The notes beneath the pieces were generated by a model. The model saw only the letters and a program-made list of their open reading frames with translations. It ran no database searches and was not told where the DNA came from. Positions 21,396 through 30,376 of a DNA stretch of 64,000 nucleotides are shown here, in pieces; position 1 is the first letter of the stretch, and each line of letters opens with the position of its first letter. Where the stretch lies: contig NZ_JARVTG010000001.1 of the NCBI RefSeq assembly GCF_029846635.1, forward strand, positions 3,676,001-3,740,000, given 5' to 3'. Source of the stretch: Pokkaliibacter sp. MBI-7 (GTDB lineage Bacteria; Pseudomonadota; Gammaproteobacteria; Pseudomonadales; Balneatricaceae). The position numbers and the translations under genes were made by a program.

Positions 21396-21704
21396 TTAGA
21401 GGTGACGGTGTAAGTTGGATAGTTTGGGATTGGGTTTCTGTGCCTTGCGGAAGAATAGGCCCATATTGCCGATAACATGAATGAGCTCAGCTTCACACAC
21501 CTGTGCTAGATCACCCATTACCTCACGTTTGGCTTCGCGATCAGGGATGCTGAACTTCACTTTAACCAGTTCGTGATCTTCCAGAGCACGGTCCATTTCC
21601 TGCACCACACCTTCAGACAAACCGCGGTCAGAGACGTAGACAACGGGTTTCAGCTGATGGCCAATGCCGCGCAGCCGCTTTTTTTCTTCAATCGATAAGC
21701 TCAT
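21396..21704 (-). CDS. yhbY: RNA-binding protein YhbY (CRM domain)
   Basis: 102 residues from ATG 21704 (MSLSIEEKKRLRGIGHQLKP); the frame is open 48 bases further upstream without family similarity. A single CRM domain protein associated with pre-50S ribosomal particles in E. coli. The GxxG-type RNA-binding loop corresponds to the VSDRGLSEGV region, followed by ALEDHELVKVKF. The gene is divergent from rlmE, the common yhbY/rlmE-ftsH arrangement. Confidence 0.93.
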   Translation of the reverse strand: MSLSIEEKKRLRGIGHQLKPVVYVSDRGLSEGVVQEMDRALEDHELVKVKFSIPDREAKREVMGDLAQVCEAELIHVIGNMGLFFRKAQKPNPKLSNLHRHL

Positions 21705-21924
21705 AATGTTGGATTCTTTGTCAAACGAATTGGCATTCAGCCGAAAGCGCAATTGTACTCAAAAGCCAGGTGCTTGAGTAGCAAGGAAGTGTGCATTACA
21801 AACTTGGCGCGTTGGGTGCTGTGTTCTGAGTAGGCTGGGAACTTGTATTAGTAGGGCAATCGTTTGCTATTAAATTGACAGCTTATTGATTTAGGCAGGT
21901 TTGTCTGCGAGGAATATTGAGTCT

Positions 21925-22545
21925 GTGGCACGATCAAAAAGCAGTGGGCGTTGGCTGCAAGAACACTTTTCAGATGTATACGTGAAGCGGTCCAAGCAAG
22001 ATGGCTATCGCAGCCGGGCTAGTTACAAACTGATGGAAATAAATGAAAAGGATCGACTGTTTCGGCAGGGTATGCGTGTGATAGATTTGGGCGCAGCTCC
22101 GGGAGGATGGTCGCAAGTTGCCGTGGAGCTGGTGGGAGATCACGGTAAGGTAATTGCCTCTGATATCCTAACCATGGACCCCATTGCCGGGGTGAGCTTT
22201 ATTCAGGGCGACTTCACCTCTGAAGAAGTATATAAGGCAATTGTGGCCGAAATGCAGGGCGATTGTGCGGATCTTGTAATCTCGGACATGGCCCCCAATA
22301 TGAGTGGTAATCAAAACATTGATCAACCTGCTGCAATGTATTTGGTCGAGCTGGCGTTGGATTTGGCTCGAACAGTGCTTAAGCCCGGCGGTAACTTTGT
22401 CGCTAAGGTGTTTCAAGGAGAAGGGTTTCCTGAATATATGCAAGAGCTCAAGGGTTCCTTTGAGCGTGTGTTAACACGGAAGCCAGATGCTTCCCGGTCT
22501 CGCTCCCGCGAGGTGTATCTGGTAGGTCTGGGATTTCGCTCCTGA
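21925..22545 (+). CDS. rlmE: 23S rRNA (uridine-2'-O)-methyltransferase RlmE (FtsJ)
   Basis: 206 residues from GTG 21925, giving (M)[16 protein letters not shown], close to E. coli RrmJ; AGGA lies 11 bases upstream, and a TTG at 21901 is the alternative start. The enzyme methylates U2552 of 23S rRNA. The SAM motif [11 protein letters not shown] is at about 53-63, and the catalytic K-D-K-E set is represented by K in SRASYKL, D in VISDMAPN, K in FVAKVFQG and the final E in SREVYLV. ftsH follows after 45 bp. Confidence 0.94.
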   Translation: MARSKSSGRWLQEHFSDVYVKRSKQDGYRSRASYKLMEINEKDRLFRQGMRVIDLGAAPGGWSQVAVELVGDHGKVIASDILTMDPIAGVSFIQGDFTSEEVYKAIVAEMQGDCADLVISDMAPNMSGNQNIDQPAAMYLVELALDLARTVLKPGGNFVAKVFQGEGFPEYMQELKGSFERVLTRKPDASRSRSREVYLVGLGFRS

Positions 22546-22590
22546 GTATGTCATTCAGGAAAAGCAGATTGGGTTGAAGAGGACAAGCTC

Positions 22591-24537
22591 TTGAACGACA
22601 TGGCAAAAAATTTAGTTCTGTGGCTGATAATTGCTGCAGTCCTTCTTACGGTATTTAACAACTTCAGTGTTGAGTCTGAAGGGCAGCGTGTTAGCTACTC
22701 CGACTTCGTCTCTGAAGTGCAGGCTGGTCGAGTGACTCGTGTGGTCATTGACAGCTACACCATCCAGGGGACTCGTGTCGATGGAGACCGTTTTGAAACT
22801 GTTCGTCCGGCTGTTCGCGATGAAAAGCTGATTGATGATCTGCTGCAGCACAATGTGACTATTGAGGGCAAAATGCCCGAGCAGCAGAGCATCTGGACGC
22901 AGCTGCTGGTAGCAAGCTTTCCTATTCTGGTCATCATTGCTGTATTTATGTTCTTTATGCGCCAGATGCAGGGCGGTGGGGGTAAGGGTGGTCCGATGGC
23001 TTTCGGTAAAAGCCGTGCCAGGCTGCTCAGCGAAGACCAGATCAAAACGACTTTTGCTGATGTTGCCGGGGTTGAGGAGGCAAAAGAAGAAGTCAAAGAG
23101 CTAGTCGATTTTCTGCGTGATCCAGGCAAGTTTCAACGTCTGGGCGGCAAGATTCCTCGCGGTGTGCTAATGGCTGGCCCCCCTGGTACAGGTAAGACGC
23201 TTTTAGCGCGTGCCATCGCCGGCGAAGCGAAAGTACCTTTCTTCAGCATTTCGGGTTCTGACTTTGTAGAAATGTTCGTTGGTGTAGGTGCATCTCGTGT
23301 ACGTGACATGTTCGAGCAGGCCAAGAAGCAGGCTCCATGTATTATCTTTATCGATGAAATTGATGCTGTAGGGCGCCACCGCGGCTCAGGTATGGGTGGC
23401 GGCCATGATGAGCGTGAACAGACTCTTAACCAGTTGTTGGTAGAAATGGATGGCTTTGAGGGAAATGAGGGCATCATTGTAATAGCGGCTACCAACCGTG
23501 TAGATGTGCTGGATTCTGCTTTGTTGCGTCCCGGTCGTTTTGATCGTCAGGTTCATGTAGGGTTGCCTGATATCCGTGGGCGTGAAGCGATCATGAAAGT
23601 TCATCTGCGTAAAGTCCCTATCGCTGAGGATGTGCGCCCGGACCTGATTGCTCGTGGAACTCCTGGTTTCTCCGGTGCAGATTTAGCCAATCTGGTTAAC
23701 GAAGCGGCCCTGTTTGCAGCTCGAGAGAACAAGCGCCTGGTCAACATGAATCTTCTGGAAAAAGCCAAAGATAAAATCATGATGGGAGCTGAGCGCCGCT
23801 CTATGGTCATGAGTTACAAAGAGCGCTTAAATACGGCTTATCATGAAGCTGGTCATGCCATCATCGGGCGTGTGGTTCCTGATCACGATCCTGTTTATAA
23901 AGTGACAATCATTCCTCGTGGTCGTGCACTAGGTGTGACTATGTTCCTGCCTGAAGAGGATCGATACAGTCACAGCAGGCAAGCTATTATGAGTCAGATT
24001 TGTAGCCTTTATGGTGGTCGTCTGGCTGAGGAGATGACGCTGGGTAAAGAAGGTGTGACTACTGGTGCGTCAAATGATATTCAGCGTGCAACCAAGCTTG
24101 CACACAGCATGGTGACTCGTTGGGGGTTGTCAGAGAAGCTTGGCCCTCTGTTGTATGCTGAAGAGGATTCTGATCCCTTTGGTCGTGGCGCAGGTGGCGG
24201 CGCTAATGCTCACTCTGCTGAAACTGCCAAGCTGATTGATCAGGAAGTGCGTGGGATTATTGATAGTTGCTACGAGCGCTCCAAGCAGATTCTGGTTGAG
24301 AATCGTGACATTCTTGAAGCCATGGCTGAGGCGTTGATGAAGTATGAGACTATCGATGCATCTCAAATTGATGAATTAATGGCGCGTAAGCCGGTTACTC
24401 CGCCTGAAGGCTGGACTGATCATCCGAAAGATCCGCCGACTACCGGGGCGTCTTCAGGAGAGGAACGTAAAGAGGTTCCTGCTCATGGTGAGCATCCGGG
24501 TGGTAACCATCCCGATGCAGGGCAGCCATCGCATTGA
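22591..24537 (+). CDS. ftsH: ATP-dependent zinc metalloprotease FtsH
   Basis: 648 residues if the TTG at 22591 is used, 645 from the ATG at 22600 (MAKNLVLW as in most homologues). GAGGA is about 7 bases before the TTG but 16 before the ATG, so the TTG is preferred. Two N-terminal membrane helices flank a periplasmic segment (about 5-120), then an AAA domain with Walker A GPPGTGKT and Walker [12 protein letters not shown], and a zinc protease domain with HEAGH. FtsH degrades membrane proteins and regulators such as LpxC and sigma-32. The C-terminus ends in a His/Gly/Pro-rich tail. Confidence 0.97.
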   Translation: MNDMAKNLVLWLIIAAVLLTVFNNFSVESEGQRVSYSDFVSEVQAGRVTRVVIDSYTIQGTRVDGDRFETVRPAVRDEKLIDDLLQHNVTIEGKMPEQQSIWTQLLVASFPILVIIAVFMFFMRQMQGGGGKGGPMAFGKSRARLLSEDQIKTTFADVAGVEEAKEEVKELVDFLRDPGKFQRLGGKIPRGVLMAGPPGTGKTLLARAIAGEAKVPFFSISGSDFVEMFVGVGASRVRDMFEQAKKQAPCIIFIDEIDAVGRHRGSGMGGGHDEREQTLNQLLVEMDGFEGNEGIIVIAATNRVDVLDSALLRPGRFDRQVHVGLPDIRGREAIMKVHLRKVPIAEDVRPDLIARGTPGFSGADLANLVNEAALFAARENKRLVNMNLLEKAKDKIMMGAERRSMVMSYKERLNTAYHEAGHAIIGRVVPDHDPVYKVTIIPRGRALGVTMFLPEEDRYSHSRQAIMSQICSLYGGRLAEEMTLGKEGVTTGASNDIQRATKLAHSMVTRWGLSEKLGPLLYAEEDSDPFGRGAGGGANAHSAETAKLIDQEVRGIIDSCYERSKQILVENRDILEAMAEALMKYETIDASQIDELMARKPVTPPEGWTDHPKDPPTTGASSGEERKEVPAHGEHPGGNHPDAGQPSH

Positions 24538-24558
24538 TTTTGATATGATGTTTTAGCG

Positions 24559-24592
24559 CAAAAGGTCGACTCTGTTCGGCCTTTTGTTTTTA
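24559..24592 (+). terminator. Intrinsic terminator after ftsH
   Basis: CAAAAGG pairs with CCTTTTG (24559-24565 with 24580-24586), extended by partial pairing of TCGA with TCGG, and followed by a T-run. Confidence 0.7.
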
Positions 24593-24655
24593 TTGGGTTT
24601 GTGTGGCGTGAGTTGTTTTTAGAGAGGGAATCTGCCTTCTTGGTAGGAGTGTTTT

Positions 24656-25480
24656 ATGCAATTCGGAAATCGCTGTCTTGATCCTGCTCTTCCACAGGTA
24701 ATGGGTATTCTGAATGTTACCCCTGACTCGTTCTCGGATGGCGGGCGAGCTTACAAGTCTGTCGAGCATGCACTGCGTATTGCAGAACAAATGGTGAAAG
24801 ATGGAGCGTCAATCATTGATATTGGTGGTGAGTCCACTCGCCCAGGTGCTGTAATCGTCAGCCAGCAGGAGGAGCTTGATCGTGTTGTGCCAGTGGTGGA
24901 GGCGATCGCTGCACGCCTGGATGTGGTTATTTCGGTAGATACAAGTGAGCCTAAGGTAATAACTGAGTCGGTGAAAGCAGGGGCAGGCCTTATAAATGAT
25001 ATTCGGGCTTTAACGCGCCCGGGTGCAATGGATGCAGCTGTGCAAGGTAATGCGGCTATTTGTCTGATGCATATGCAGGGCGACCCGCAGAATATGCAGC
25101 ATGATCCCAGCTACGCCAACGTTACCCTAGAAGTGCTGACTTTTTTGCAGGAACGGGTGAGTCGGTGTATTACTGCGGGTATAGATCGATCCAGACTAAT
25201 ACTTGATCCGGGTTTTGGCTTTGGTAAAGGGCTTGAGCATAATGTCGAGCTTTTCCGGCACATTGATACGCTCAGGGTATTGGATATGCCGCTATTGATT
25301 GGTGTGTCTCGTAAGTCGATGATAGGGCAGATTCTGAATAGACCGGTCGACCAGCGTTTGGCAGGTAGTTTGGGGTTGGCCGTGATGGCACTGACTAAGG
25401 GCGCGTGGATATTCAGGGTGCATGATGTTGCAGAGACCGTTGATGCGCTGAAGATGGCGCACCAGGTGCTGAAGGTGTAG
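24656..25480 (+). CDS. folP: Dihydropteroate synthase
   Basis: 274 residues, normal length. It joins p-aminobenzoate to the pterin diphosphate made by FolK (encoded here at 40729) and is the sulfonamide target. Family motifs: [15 protein letters not shown] near residue 16, [11 protein letters not shown] near 57, and DPGFGFGKG near 187. AGGAG lies upstream of the ATG. glmM follows after 10 bp, the conserved folP-glmM pair. Confidence 0.96.
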   Translation: MQFGNRCLDPALPQVMGILNVTPDSFSDGGRAYKSVEHALRIAEQMVKDGASIIDIGGESTRPGAVIVSQQEELDRVVPVVEAIAARLDVVISVDTSEPKVITESVKAGAGLINDIRALTRPGAMDAAVQGNAAICLMHMQGDPQNMQHDPSYANVTLEVLTFLQERVSRCITAGIDRSRLILDPGFGFGKGLEHNVELFRHIDTLRVLDMPLLIGVSRKSMIGQILNRPVDQRLAGSLGLAVMALTKGAWIFRVHDVAETVDALKMAHQVLKV

Positions 25481-25490
25481 AAGGAATACG

Positions 25491-26846
25491 ATGTCTAAAC
25501 GCTATTTTGGTACTGATGGTATAAGGGGAAAGGTCGGTGTTGCGCCGATTACGCCTGACTTCGTAATGAAGCTTGGATGGGCGGCAGGACGCGTATTTTC
25601 CAAGGAAGGTCGAAGCCGTATTGTCATTGGCAAAGATACCCGGCTATCTGGGTATATGTTCGAGTCTGCGCTGGAGGCGGGGTTGTCGGCTGCGGGTGTG
25701 GATGTGCTGTTAATTGGCCCAATGCCAACACCTGCTATTGCCTACCTGGCTCGTACATTCAAGTGTGTTGCGGGCATTGTCATAAGTGCATCGCACAATC
25801 CTTTTGAAGATAACGGAATCAAGTTTTTTTCAGCGGATGGTGAAAAGTTGCCTGATGCTGTCGAGGCTGCAATTGAAGAGATGCTGGATGAGCCCATGGT
25901 AATGGTGAGTTCGGCCGCTCTGGGAAAGGCCAAGCGCATTGATGATGCTGCAGGGCGTTATATTGAGTTCTGTAAAAGCACATTGGGTAATCACATCAGC
26001 TTAAATGGCATGAAGATTGTCCTGGACTGTGCTCATGGGGCTACTTATCACGTCGCTCCGAGTGTATTTCAGGAGTTAGGTGCTGAAATTGTCACGACTG
26101 GTTGTACCCCTAACGGGACTAACATTAATGCCGGCGTGGGGTCCACTGATCCGGCTCAGCTAAGCGAACGAGTTCTGTTGGAGAGTGCTGATCTTGGCAT
26201 TGCGTTCGATGGTGATGGTGATCGGGTAGTAATGGTTGATCATCAAGGACGCTTGGTCGATGGTGATGAGCTTCTGTATCTGATCGCTCGTGATTTGCAG
26301 CAACGTGGCTCGTTGCATGGTGGAGTGGTGGGTACTTTGATGTCCAATCTTGGCCTGCAAAGAGCCCTTGAACGTCTCGAGATTCCTTTTGTCCGGGCGC
26401 AGGTTGGTGATCGTTATGTAATGGAGCAGCTGACGGCGCGTGAGTGGTGGTTGGGAGGTGAGGCTTCGGGCCACATCGTCTGCCGCTATCTCCACAGTAC
26501 AGGGGACGGGATTATAGCCGCTCTTCAGGTGTTGGCGGCCTTACTTAGAGGTAGTCAGTCACTTGCCGAGGCTTGTGCCGAGGTTGATAGAGTGCCTCAG
26601 GAAACGATCAATATTCGTGTGGCTGTTCGAAAGGATCCTCACGATCTTCCGGAGGTGGCAGAGTTATTGGCGGAAGCTGAAAAGCGACTGGCTGGAGTGG
26701 GCAGGGTATTGTTGCGTGCGTCAGGTACTGAGCCAAAGATTCGTGTCACGCTGGAACATTCTGATCCTCAGACGGTGGCGGACATTGGGGGTTGGTTGGC
26801 AACTGAGGTGGAAAAACTCTACAACAATATTGCTAAAGGCTTGTAA
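25491..26846 (+). CDS. glmM: Phosphoglucosamine mutase
   Basis: 451 residues. It converts glucosamine-6-phosphate to glucosamine-1-phosphate on the way to UDP-GlcNAc. The N-terminus [11 protein letters not shown] is diagnostic; the phosphoserine loop is [14 protein letters not shown] (about 100-113) and the metal loop AFDGDGDR (about 240-247). The C-terminal phosphate-binding motif is [11 protein letters not shown]. It is co-transcribed with folP. Confidence 0.97.
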   Translation: MSKRYFGTDGIRGKVGVAPITPDFVMKLGWAAGRVFSKEGRSRIVIGKDTRLSGYMFESALEAGLSAAGVDVLLIGPMPTPAIAYLARTFKCVAGIVISASHNPFEDNGIKFFSADGEKLPDAVEAAIEEMLDEPMVMVSSAALGKAKRIDDAAGRYIEFCKSTLGNHISLNGMKIVLDCAHGATYHVAPSVFQELGAEIVTTGCTPNGTNINAGVGSTDPAQLSERVLLESADLGIAFDGDGDRVVMVDHQGRLVDGDELLYLIARDLQQRGSLHGGVVGTLMSNLGLQRALERLEIPFVRAQVGDRYVMEQLTAREWWLGGEASGHIVCRYLHSTGDGIIAALQVLAALLRGSQSLAEACAEVDRVPQETINIRVAVRKDPHDLPEVAELLAEAEKRLAGVGRVLLRASGTEPKIRVTLEHSDPQTVADIGGWLATEVEKLYNNIAKGL

Positions 26847-26900
26847 GTTACTGATAACTTGAGTAGTATTGGCGCCGCTTCAGCCGTGAGGAGGTTGCCA

Positions 26901-27644
26901 ATGCGACGCAAGATAGTGGCAGGCAATTGGAAGATGAACGGTGACTCTGAGTTTGTGAGAGCATACTGTTTAGAGATATCTAGTTATCTTCTTGTTGATG
27001 ATATCGATGTTGTTTTATTTCCTCCATTTCCATACTTGGGGAGCATCGTGTTAAGCGATGTGGCTTTGGGTGGTCAGGACTGTTCAGTAAATGCATCAGG
27101 TGCTTTTACTGGTGATGTTTCTGCGGAAATGTTGCGAGACGTCGGTGCGCGATATGTGTTGTTAGGGCATTCCGAGCGTCGGGTAATGCATGGGGAGGGT
27201 GATGAGCTTGTTGCTCAGAAGTGTCTCTCAGCATTGAAAGCTGATCTTGTTCCGGTGCTTTGCGTAGGTGAATCTATGCAGGAGCGTGAGGCTGGTGCTG
27301 CATTTGATGTCGTTTCTAAACAAATGAATGCGGTTTTATCTGTCTTGAGTGAAAGTCAGCTGAAAAAGCTTGTGATTGCTTATGAGCCTGTCTGGGCAAT
27401 CGGTACTGGTTTAACTGCAACACCAGATCAGGCTCAAGAAATGCATCGGTTTGTTCGTGCCAGCATTGCGAATGTTGATGCGGAAAGTGCTGAAGTTGTT
27501 TCGATTTTATACGGTGGAAGTGTGAAATCAGACAATGCTTGTGAGTTGTTTGCGAAGAACGATATAGATGGCGCTCTCGTTGGTGGTGCGTCACTCAAGG
27601 TTGAAGAATTCATAGCGATCTGTCGTGCGCGGCAGCAGGTGTAA
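26901..27644 (+). CDS. tpiA: Triosephosphate isomerase
   Basis: 247 residues from ATG 26901 (MRRKIVAGNWKMNG), chosen because GAGGAGG is 6 bases upstream; the open frame to 26859 is not family-like. It interconverts dihydroxyacetone phosphate and glyceraldehyde-3-phosphate. The catalytic residues are Lys in NWKMNG, His in GHSERR and Glu in AYEPVWAIGTG. Base composition of tpiA and secG is visibly richer in A+T than that of their neighbours. secG starts 6 bases after the stop. Confidence 0.97.
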   Translation: MRRKIVAGNWKMNGDSEFVRAYCLEISSYLLVDDIDVVLFPPFPYLGSIVLSDVALGGQDCSVNASGAFTGDVSAEMLRDVGARYVLLGHSERRVMHGEGDELVAQKCLSALKADLVPVLCVGESMQEREAGAAFDVVSKQMNAVLSVLSESQLKKLVIAYEPVWAIGTGLTATPDQAQEMHRFVRASIANVDAESAEVVSILYGGSVKSDNACELFAKNDIDGALVGGASLKVEEFIAICRARQQV

Positions 27645-27650
27645 GTGCTG

Positions 27651-28016
27651 ATGGAAACGCTCGTAATTTTTGTTCATGTTGCTCTGGCTATTTCTCTGAT
27701 TGCTCTGGTTCTTTTGCAACAAGGTAAGGGGGCAGATGCTGGGGCGGCGTTTGGGTCAGGTGCTTCTCAGACTGTTTTTGGTAGCCAGGGTTCAGGTTCT
27801 TTCTTGGTTCGATTGTCTGCAGGTATTGCGGCCTTCTTCTTTGTGACAAGTTTTGCTCTTGCTTATTTTGCAAAAGAGAAAGTGTCTACAGTTGGTCAAA
27901 TGGGTGTGCCTTCTGCTGATGTTGTACAGCAGATTGAGCAGTCCAAGGCTGTAGATAAGGTTAGTAAGGATAGTGATTTGCCTGATTTGGGCAATTCGAA
28001 TAAGTCCTCTAACTAA
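27651..28016 (+). CDS. secG: Protein-export membrane protein SecG
   Basis: 121 residues from ATG 27651; a GTG abutting the tpiA stop at 27645 is the alternative. A SecYEG translocon subunit with two membrane helices (about 3-22 and 52-72) around the conserved LLQQGKGADAGAAFGSGAS loop. The C-terminal 45 residues form a polar Ser/Asp/Lys-rich tail. tpiA-secG followed at once by tRNA-Leu is the usual order in this group. Confidence 0.95.
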   Translation: METLVIFVHVALAISLIALVLLQQGKGADAGAAFGSGASQTVFGSQGSGSFLVRLSAGIAAFFFVTSFALAYFAKEKVSTVGQMGVPSADVVQQIEQSKAVDKVSKDSDLPDLGNSNKSSN

Positions 28017-28022
28017 TAAATT

Positions 28023-28108
28023 GCCGAAGTGGTGGAATTGGTAGACACGCTATCTTGAGGGGGTAGTGACCTACGGTCGTGCGGGTTCGAGTCCCGCCTT
28101 CGGCACCA
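28023..28108 (+). tRNA. tRNA-Leu (anticodon GAG)
   Basis: An 86-base class II tRNA. The acceptor arm GCCGAAG pairs with CTTCGGC and is followed by the encoded ACCA. The anticodon stem CTATC/GGTAG encloses the loop TTGAGGG, so the anticodon is GAG (codons CUC/CUU). A long variable arm and a T-arm with GGTTCGAGTCC are present. It starts 6 bases after secG, so it is probably cut from the tpiA-secG transcript. Confidence 0.95.
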
Positions 28109-28130
28109 ATTTTAAAAGACGTGTTTGCTC

Positions 28131-28159
28131 TTGAGTAGAGTATTTTTAGCATGTAAAAT
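28131..28159 (+). promoter_or_regulatory. Candidate promoter of the initiator tRNA/rimP-nusA operon
   Basis: TTGAGT (28131-28136), 17-base spacer, TAAAAT (28154-28159). The predicted start near 28166 lies 9 bases before the initiator tRNA. Confidence 0.55.
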
Positions 28160-28174
28160 ACGTTCTCGTTTTGA

Positions 28175-28251
<77 letters not shown>

Positions 28252-28265
28252 AGCATTTTCTCCTT

Positions 28266-28290
28266 AAACCCCTCTCTGAAGGGGTTTTTT
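28266..28290 (+). terminator. Intrinsic terminator T1 after initiator tRNA
   Basis: AAACCCCT (28266-28273) pairs with AGGGGTTT (28280-28287), followed by T. Confidence 0.85.
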
Positions 28291-28325
28291 GTTAGCTAAG
28301 GAGATAATCCCGTCAAGGGAGGAGG

Positions 28326-28349
28326 AAATGGGTCATGGACCCATTTTTT
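28326..28349 (+). terminator. Second intrinsic terminator T2 in the rimP leader
   Basis: A 9-bp perfect stem, AAATGGGTC (28326-28334) with GACCCATTT (28338-28346), has a 3-base loop and a T-run. It ends about 25 bases before the rimP start and overlaps a small reading frame with a strong Shine-Dalgarno (see next feature). In E. coli, terminators also lie between metY and rimP and set the level of nusA-infB. Confidence 0.8.
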
Positions 28350-28378
28350 ATTTGTGCGCTAGAGAGGTTGCCCGGTGA
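28328..28378 (+). CDS. Candidate 16-codon leader frame overlapping T2 and the rimP start
   Basis: GGGAGGAGG (28317-28325), the best ribosome site in this part of the window, is followed by an ATG at 28328 that lies inside the left arm of terminator T2. The frame reads [16 protein letters not shown] and ends with TGA at 28376-28378, overlapping the rimP GTG start (GTGA). A second ATG at 28335 opens a 22-codon frame that runs into rimP. Ribosomes loading here would melt the hairpin and could re-initiate at rimP. No coding conservation could be tested. Confidence 0.4.
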   Translation: MGHGPIFYLCAREVAR

Positions 28379-28830
28379 CAAGCAAAGAAGCTGCACTGCA
28401 TAAGATGCTAACACCTATTGTGACTGGCCTGGGTTTTACCCTCTGGGGGATAGAGTTTCTGGCTCAAGGTCGTCGTAGTGTGTTGCGCATTTATATCGAT
28501 CATGAGTCTGGCATTGGTGTTGATGACTGTGCAAAAGTCAGCCATCAAGCGAGTGCTTTGTTGGATGTGGAAGACCCCATTTCCGGTGAGTATGTTCTGG
28601 AGGTTTCTTCTCCAGGCATGGATCGTCCGCTGTATACCCCTGAGCAATTTCAGGCCTATGTCGGTGCGATCGTGAAATTACGCTTGCGTATGCCTTTTGA
28701 CGGGCGCCGTAAGTTTGTTGGGCGCCTCAATGCAATCGAGAATGATGAAGTTGTATTGCAGGTAGATGATGCCGAGTATCTTTTGCCTTTCGAGTTGATC
28801 GACAAGGCTAATGTTGTACCGGAATTTTGA
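28375..28830 (+). CDS. rimP: Ribosome maturation factor RimP
   Basis: 151 residues, GTG start. RimP binds the 30S subunit during its maturation. Family sequence is clear: [10 protein letters not shown] near residue 21, [21 protein letters not shown] and [13 protein letters not shown] (about 76-88). Own ribosome site GAGAGG is 8-9 bases upstream. First protein gene of the rimP-nusA-infB-rbfA-truB operon; two terminators precede it. Confidence 0.95.
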   Translation: MTSKEAALHKMLTPIVTGLGFTLWGIEFLAQGRRSVLRIYIDHESGIGVDDCAKVSHQASALLDVEDPISGEYVLEVSSPGMDRPLYTPEQFQAYVGAIVKLRLRMPFDGRRKFVGRLNAIENDEVVLQVDDAEYLLPFELIDKANVVPEF

Positions 28831-28867
28831 GGATTGTCAGCGACGAGCTGTAAGGCGAGGCATAGGC

Positions 28868-30352
28868 ATGAACAAAGAAATTCTGAACGTGGTGGAAGCT
28901 CTATCCAACGAGAAGGATGTTTCCAAGGAAGTGATCTTCGAAGCCATTGAGATCGCCTTGGCAACTGCTACCAAAAAGCGTTTTGAAGAAGAAGTGGATA
29001 TTCGTGTCGCGATCAATCGGAAGACCGGTGATTACGACACGTTTCGTCGTTGGTTGGTAGTATCCAATGACGCTGTTCCTGCGTTGGGTACGGAACTGAC
29101 CATGGAAGAAGCAATGGAGATTGATACTGCGCTTCAACCAGACGACACCTACGAGGAGCAGATCGAGTCCATTGCTTTTGGCCGAATTGCTGCACAAACA
29201 GCTCGTCAGGTCATTATCCAGAAGGTACGAGAAGCTGAGCGCGCCAAGGTTGTCAATGCATATCGAGATCGCCTAGGTGAGTTGATCACCGCTACGGTCA
29301 AGAAAGTTACTCGGGACAACATCATTGTTGATCTTGGAAACAATGCTGAGGCCGTGCTGCCCCGTGATCAGTTGATTCCTCGCGAAGCGTACCGTACTGG
29401 TGAGCGCGTGCGGGCCCTGCTGAAGGAAGTGCGAGCTGAAGGCCGTGGTCCTCAGTTGATTTTGAGTCGGACTTGCCCGGAAATGCTGATCGAGCTGTTC
29501 CGCATTGAAGTTCCGGAAATTGCCGAAGAGGTGATTGAGATCCGGGGCGCTGCACGAGATCCCGGTTCGCGCGCGAAGATTGCGGTTAAAACTAATGATG
29601 GTCGCATTGATCCTGTCGGCGCCTGTGTTGGTATGCGTGGAGCGCGTGTTCAGGCGGTATCAAACGAGCTTAAAGGCGAACGTATCGATATCGTACTGTG
29701 GGATGATAATTCTGCTCAATACGTGATCAATGCAATGGCTCCAGCAGATGTTGCATCGATCATTGTGGATGAAGACTCGCACATGATGGATGTGGCCGTA
29801 GCCGCAGACCATCTTGCCCAGGCAATTGGGCGTAGTGGACAAAATGTTCGTCTGGCCAGTGAGCTTACTGGTTGGGAATTGAACGTAATGAGTGAAGAAG
29901 ATGCGGCGACCAAGCAGCAGGAGGAAACCGGTGAATTGGTTACCCTGTTCATGGATCGTCTGGATATCGATGAGGATTTTGCTTCCTTGCTGGTAGAACA
30001 AGGCTTTACCTCTCTGGAGGAAATTGCCTATGTGCCTAAGGAAGAGCTCATGGACATCGAAGATCTTGATGAAGACCTGGTTGAAGAGCTGCGTAGTCGA
30101 GCCAAGGATGTGCTGCTGAATCTCGCCATAGCCTCCGAAGAGAAGCTGGACAGTACTCCGGCTGACGATTTGTTGAATATGGAAGGTATGGATAAACATC
30201 TTGCTTTTGTTCTTGCGAGCAAAGGTGTTGTCACCATGGAGGACTTGGCCGAGCAGTCCATCGACGATCTGATGGAAGTTGACGGCATGTCCGAAGAACG
30301 GGCGGCCGAATTGATTATGACCGCGCGTGCTCCTTGGTTTGCTCAAGAGTAA
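28868..30352 (+). CDS. nusA: Transcription termination/antitermination factor NusA
   Basis: 494 residues from ATG 28868 ([20 protein letters not shown]); the frame is open upstream into the rimP end but without similarity. Domains in order: N-terminal RNA polymerase-binding domain (1-130), S1 (about 135-200), two KH domains (about 200-345) and two acidic C-terminal repeats (about 365-494, with [20 protein letters not shown] and the second copy [14 protein letters not shown]). Such C-terminal repeats are typical of proteobacterial NusA. NusA can act on the terminators upstream of its own operon. Confidence 0.97.
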   Translation: MNKEILNVVEALSNEKDVSKEVIFEAIEIALATATKKRFEEEVDIRVAINRKTGDYDTFRRWLVVSNDAVPALGTELTMEEAMEIDTALQPDDTYEEQIESIAFGRIAAQTARQVIIQKVREAERAKVVNAYRDRLGELITATVKKVTRDNIIVDLGNNAEAVLPRDQLIPREAYRTGERVRALLKEVRAEGRGPQLILSRTCPEMLIELFRIEVPEIAEEVIEIRGAARDPGSRAKIAVKTNDGRIDPVGACVGMRGARVQAVSNELKGERIDIVLWDDNSAQYVINAMAPADVASIIVDEDSHMMDVAVAADHLAQAIGRSGQNVRLASELTGWELNVMSEEDAATKQQEETGELVTLFMDRLDIDEDFASLLVEQGFTSLEEIAYVPKEELMDIEDLDEDLVEELRSRAKDVLLNLAIASEEKLDSTPADDLLNMEGMDKHLAFVLASKGVVTMEDLAEQSIDDLMEVDGMSEERAAELIMTARAPWFAQE

Positions 30353-30376
30353 GAACGCAGCGGATAGAGGAGACCC

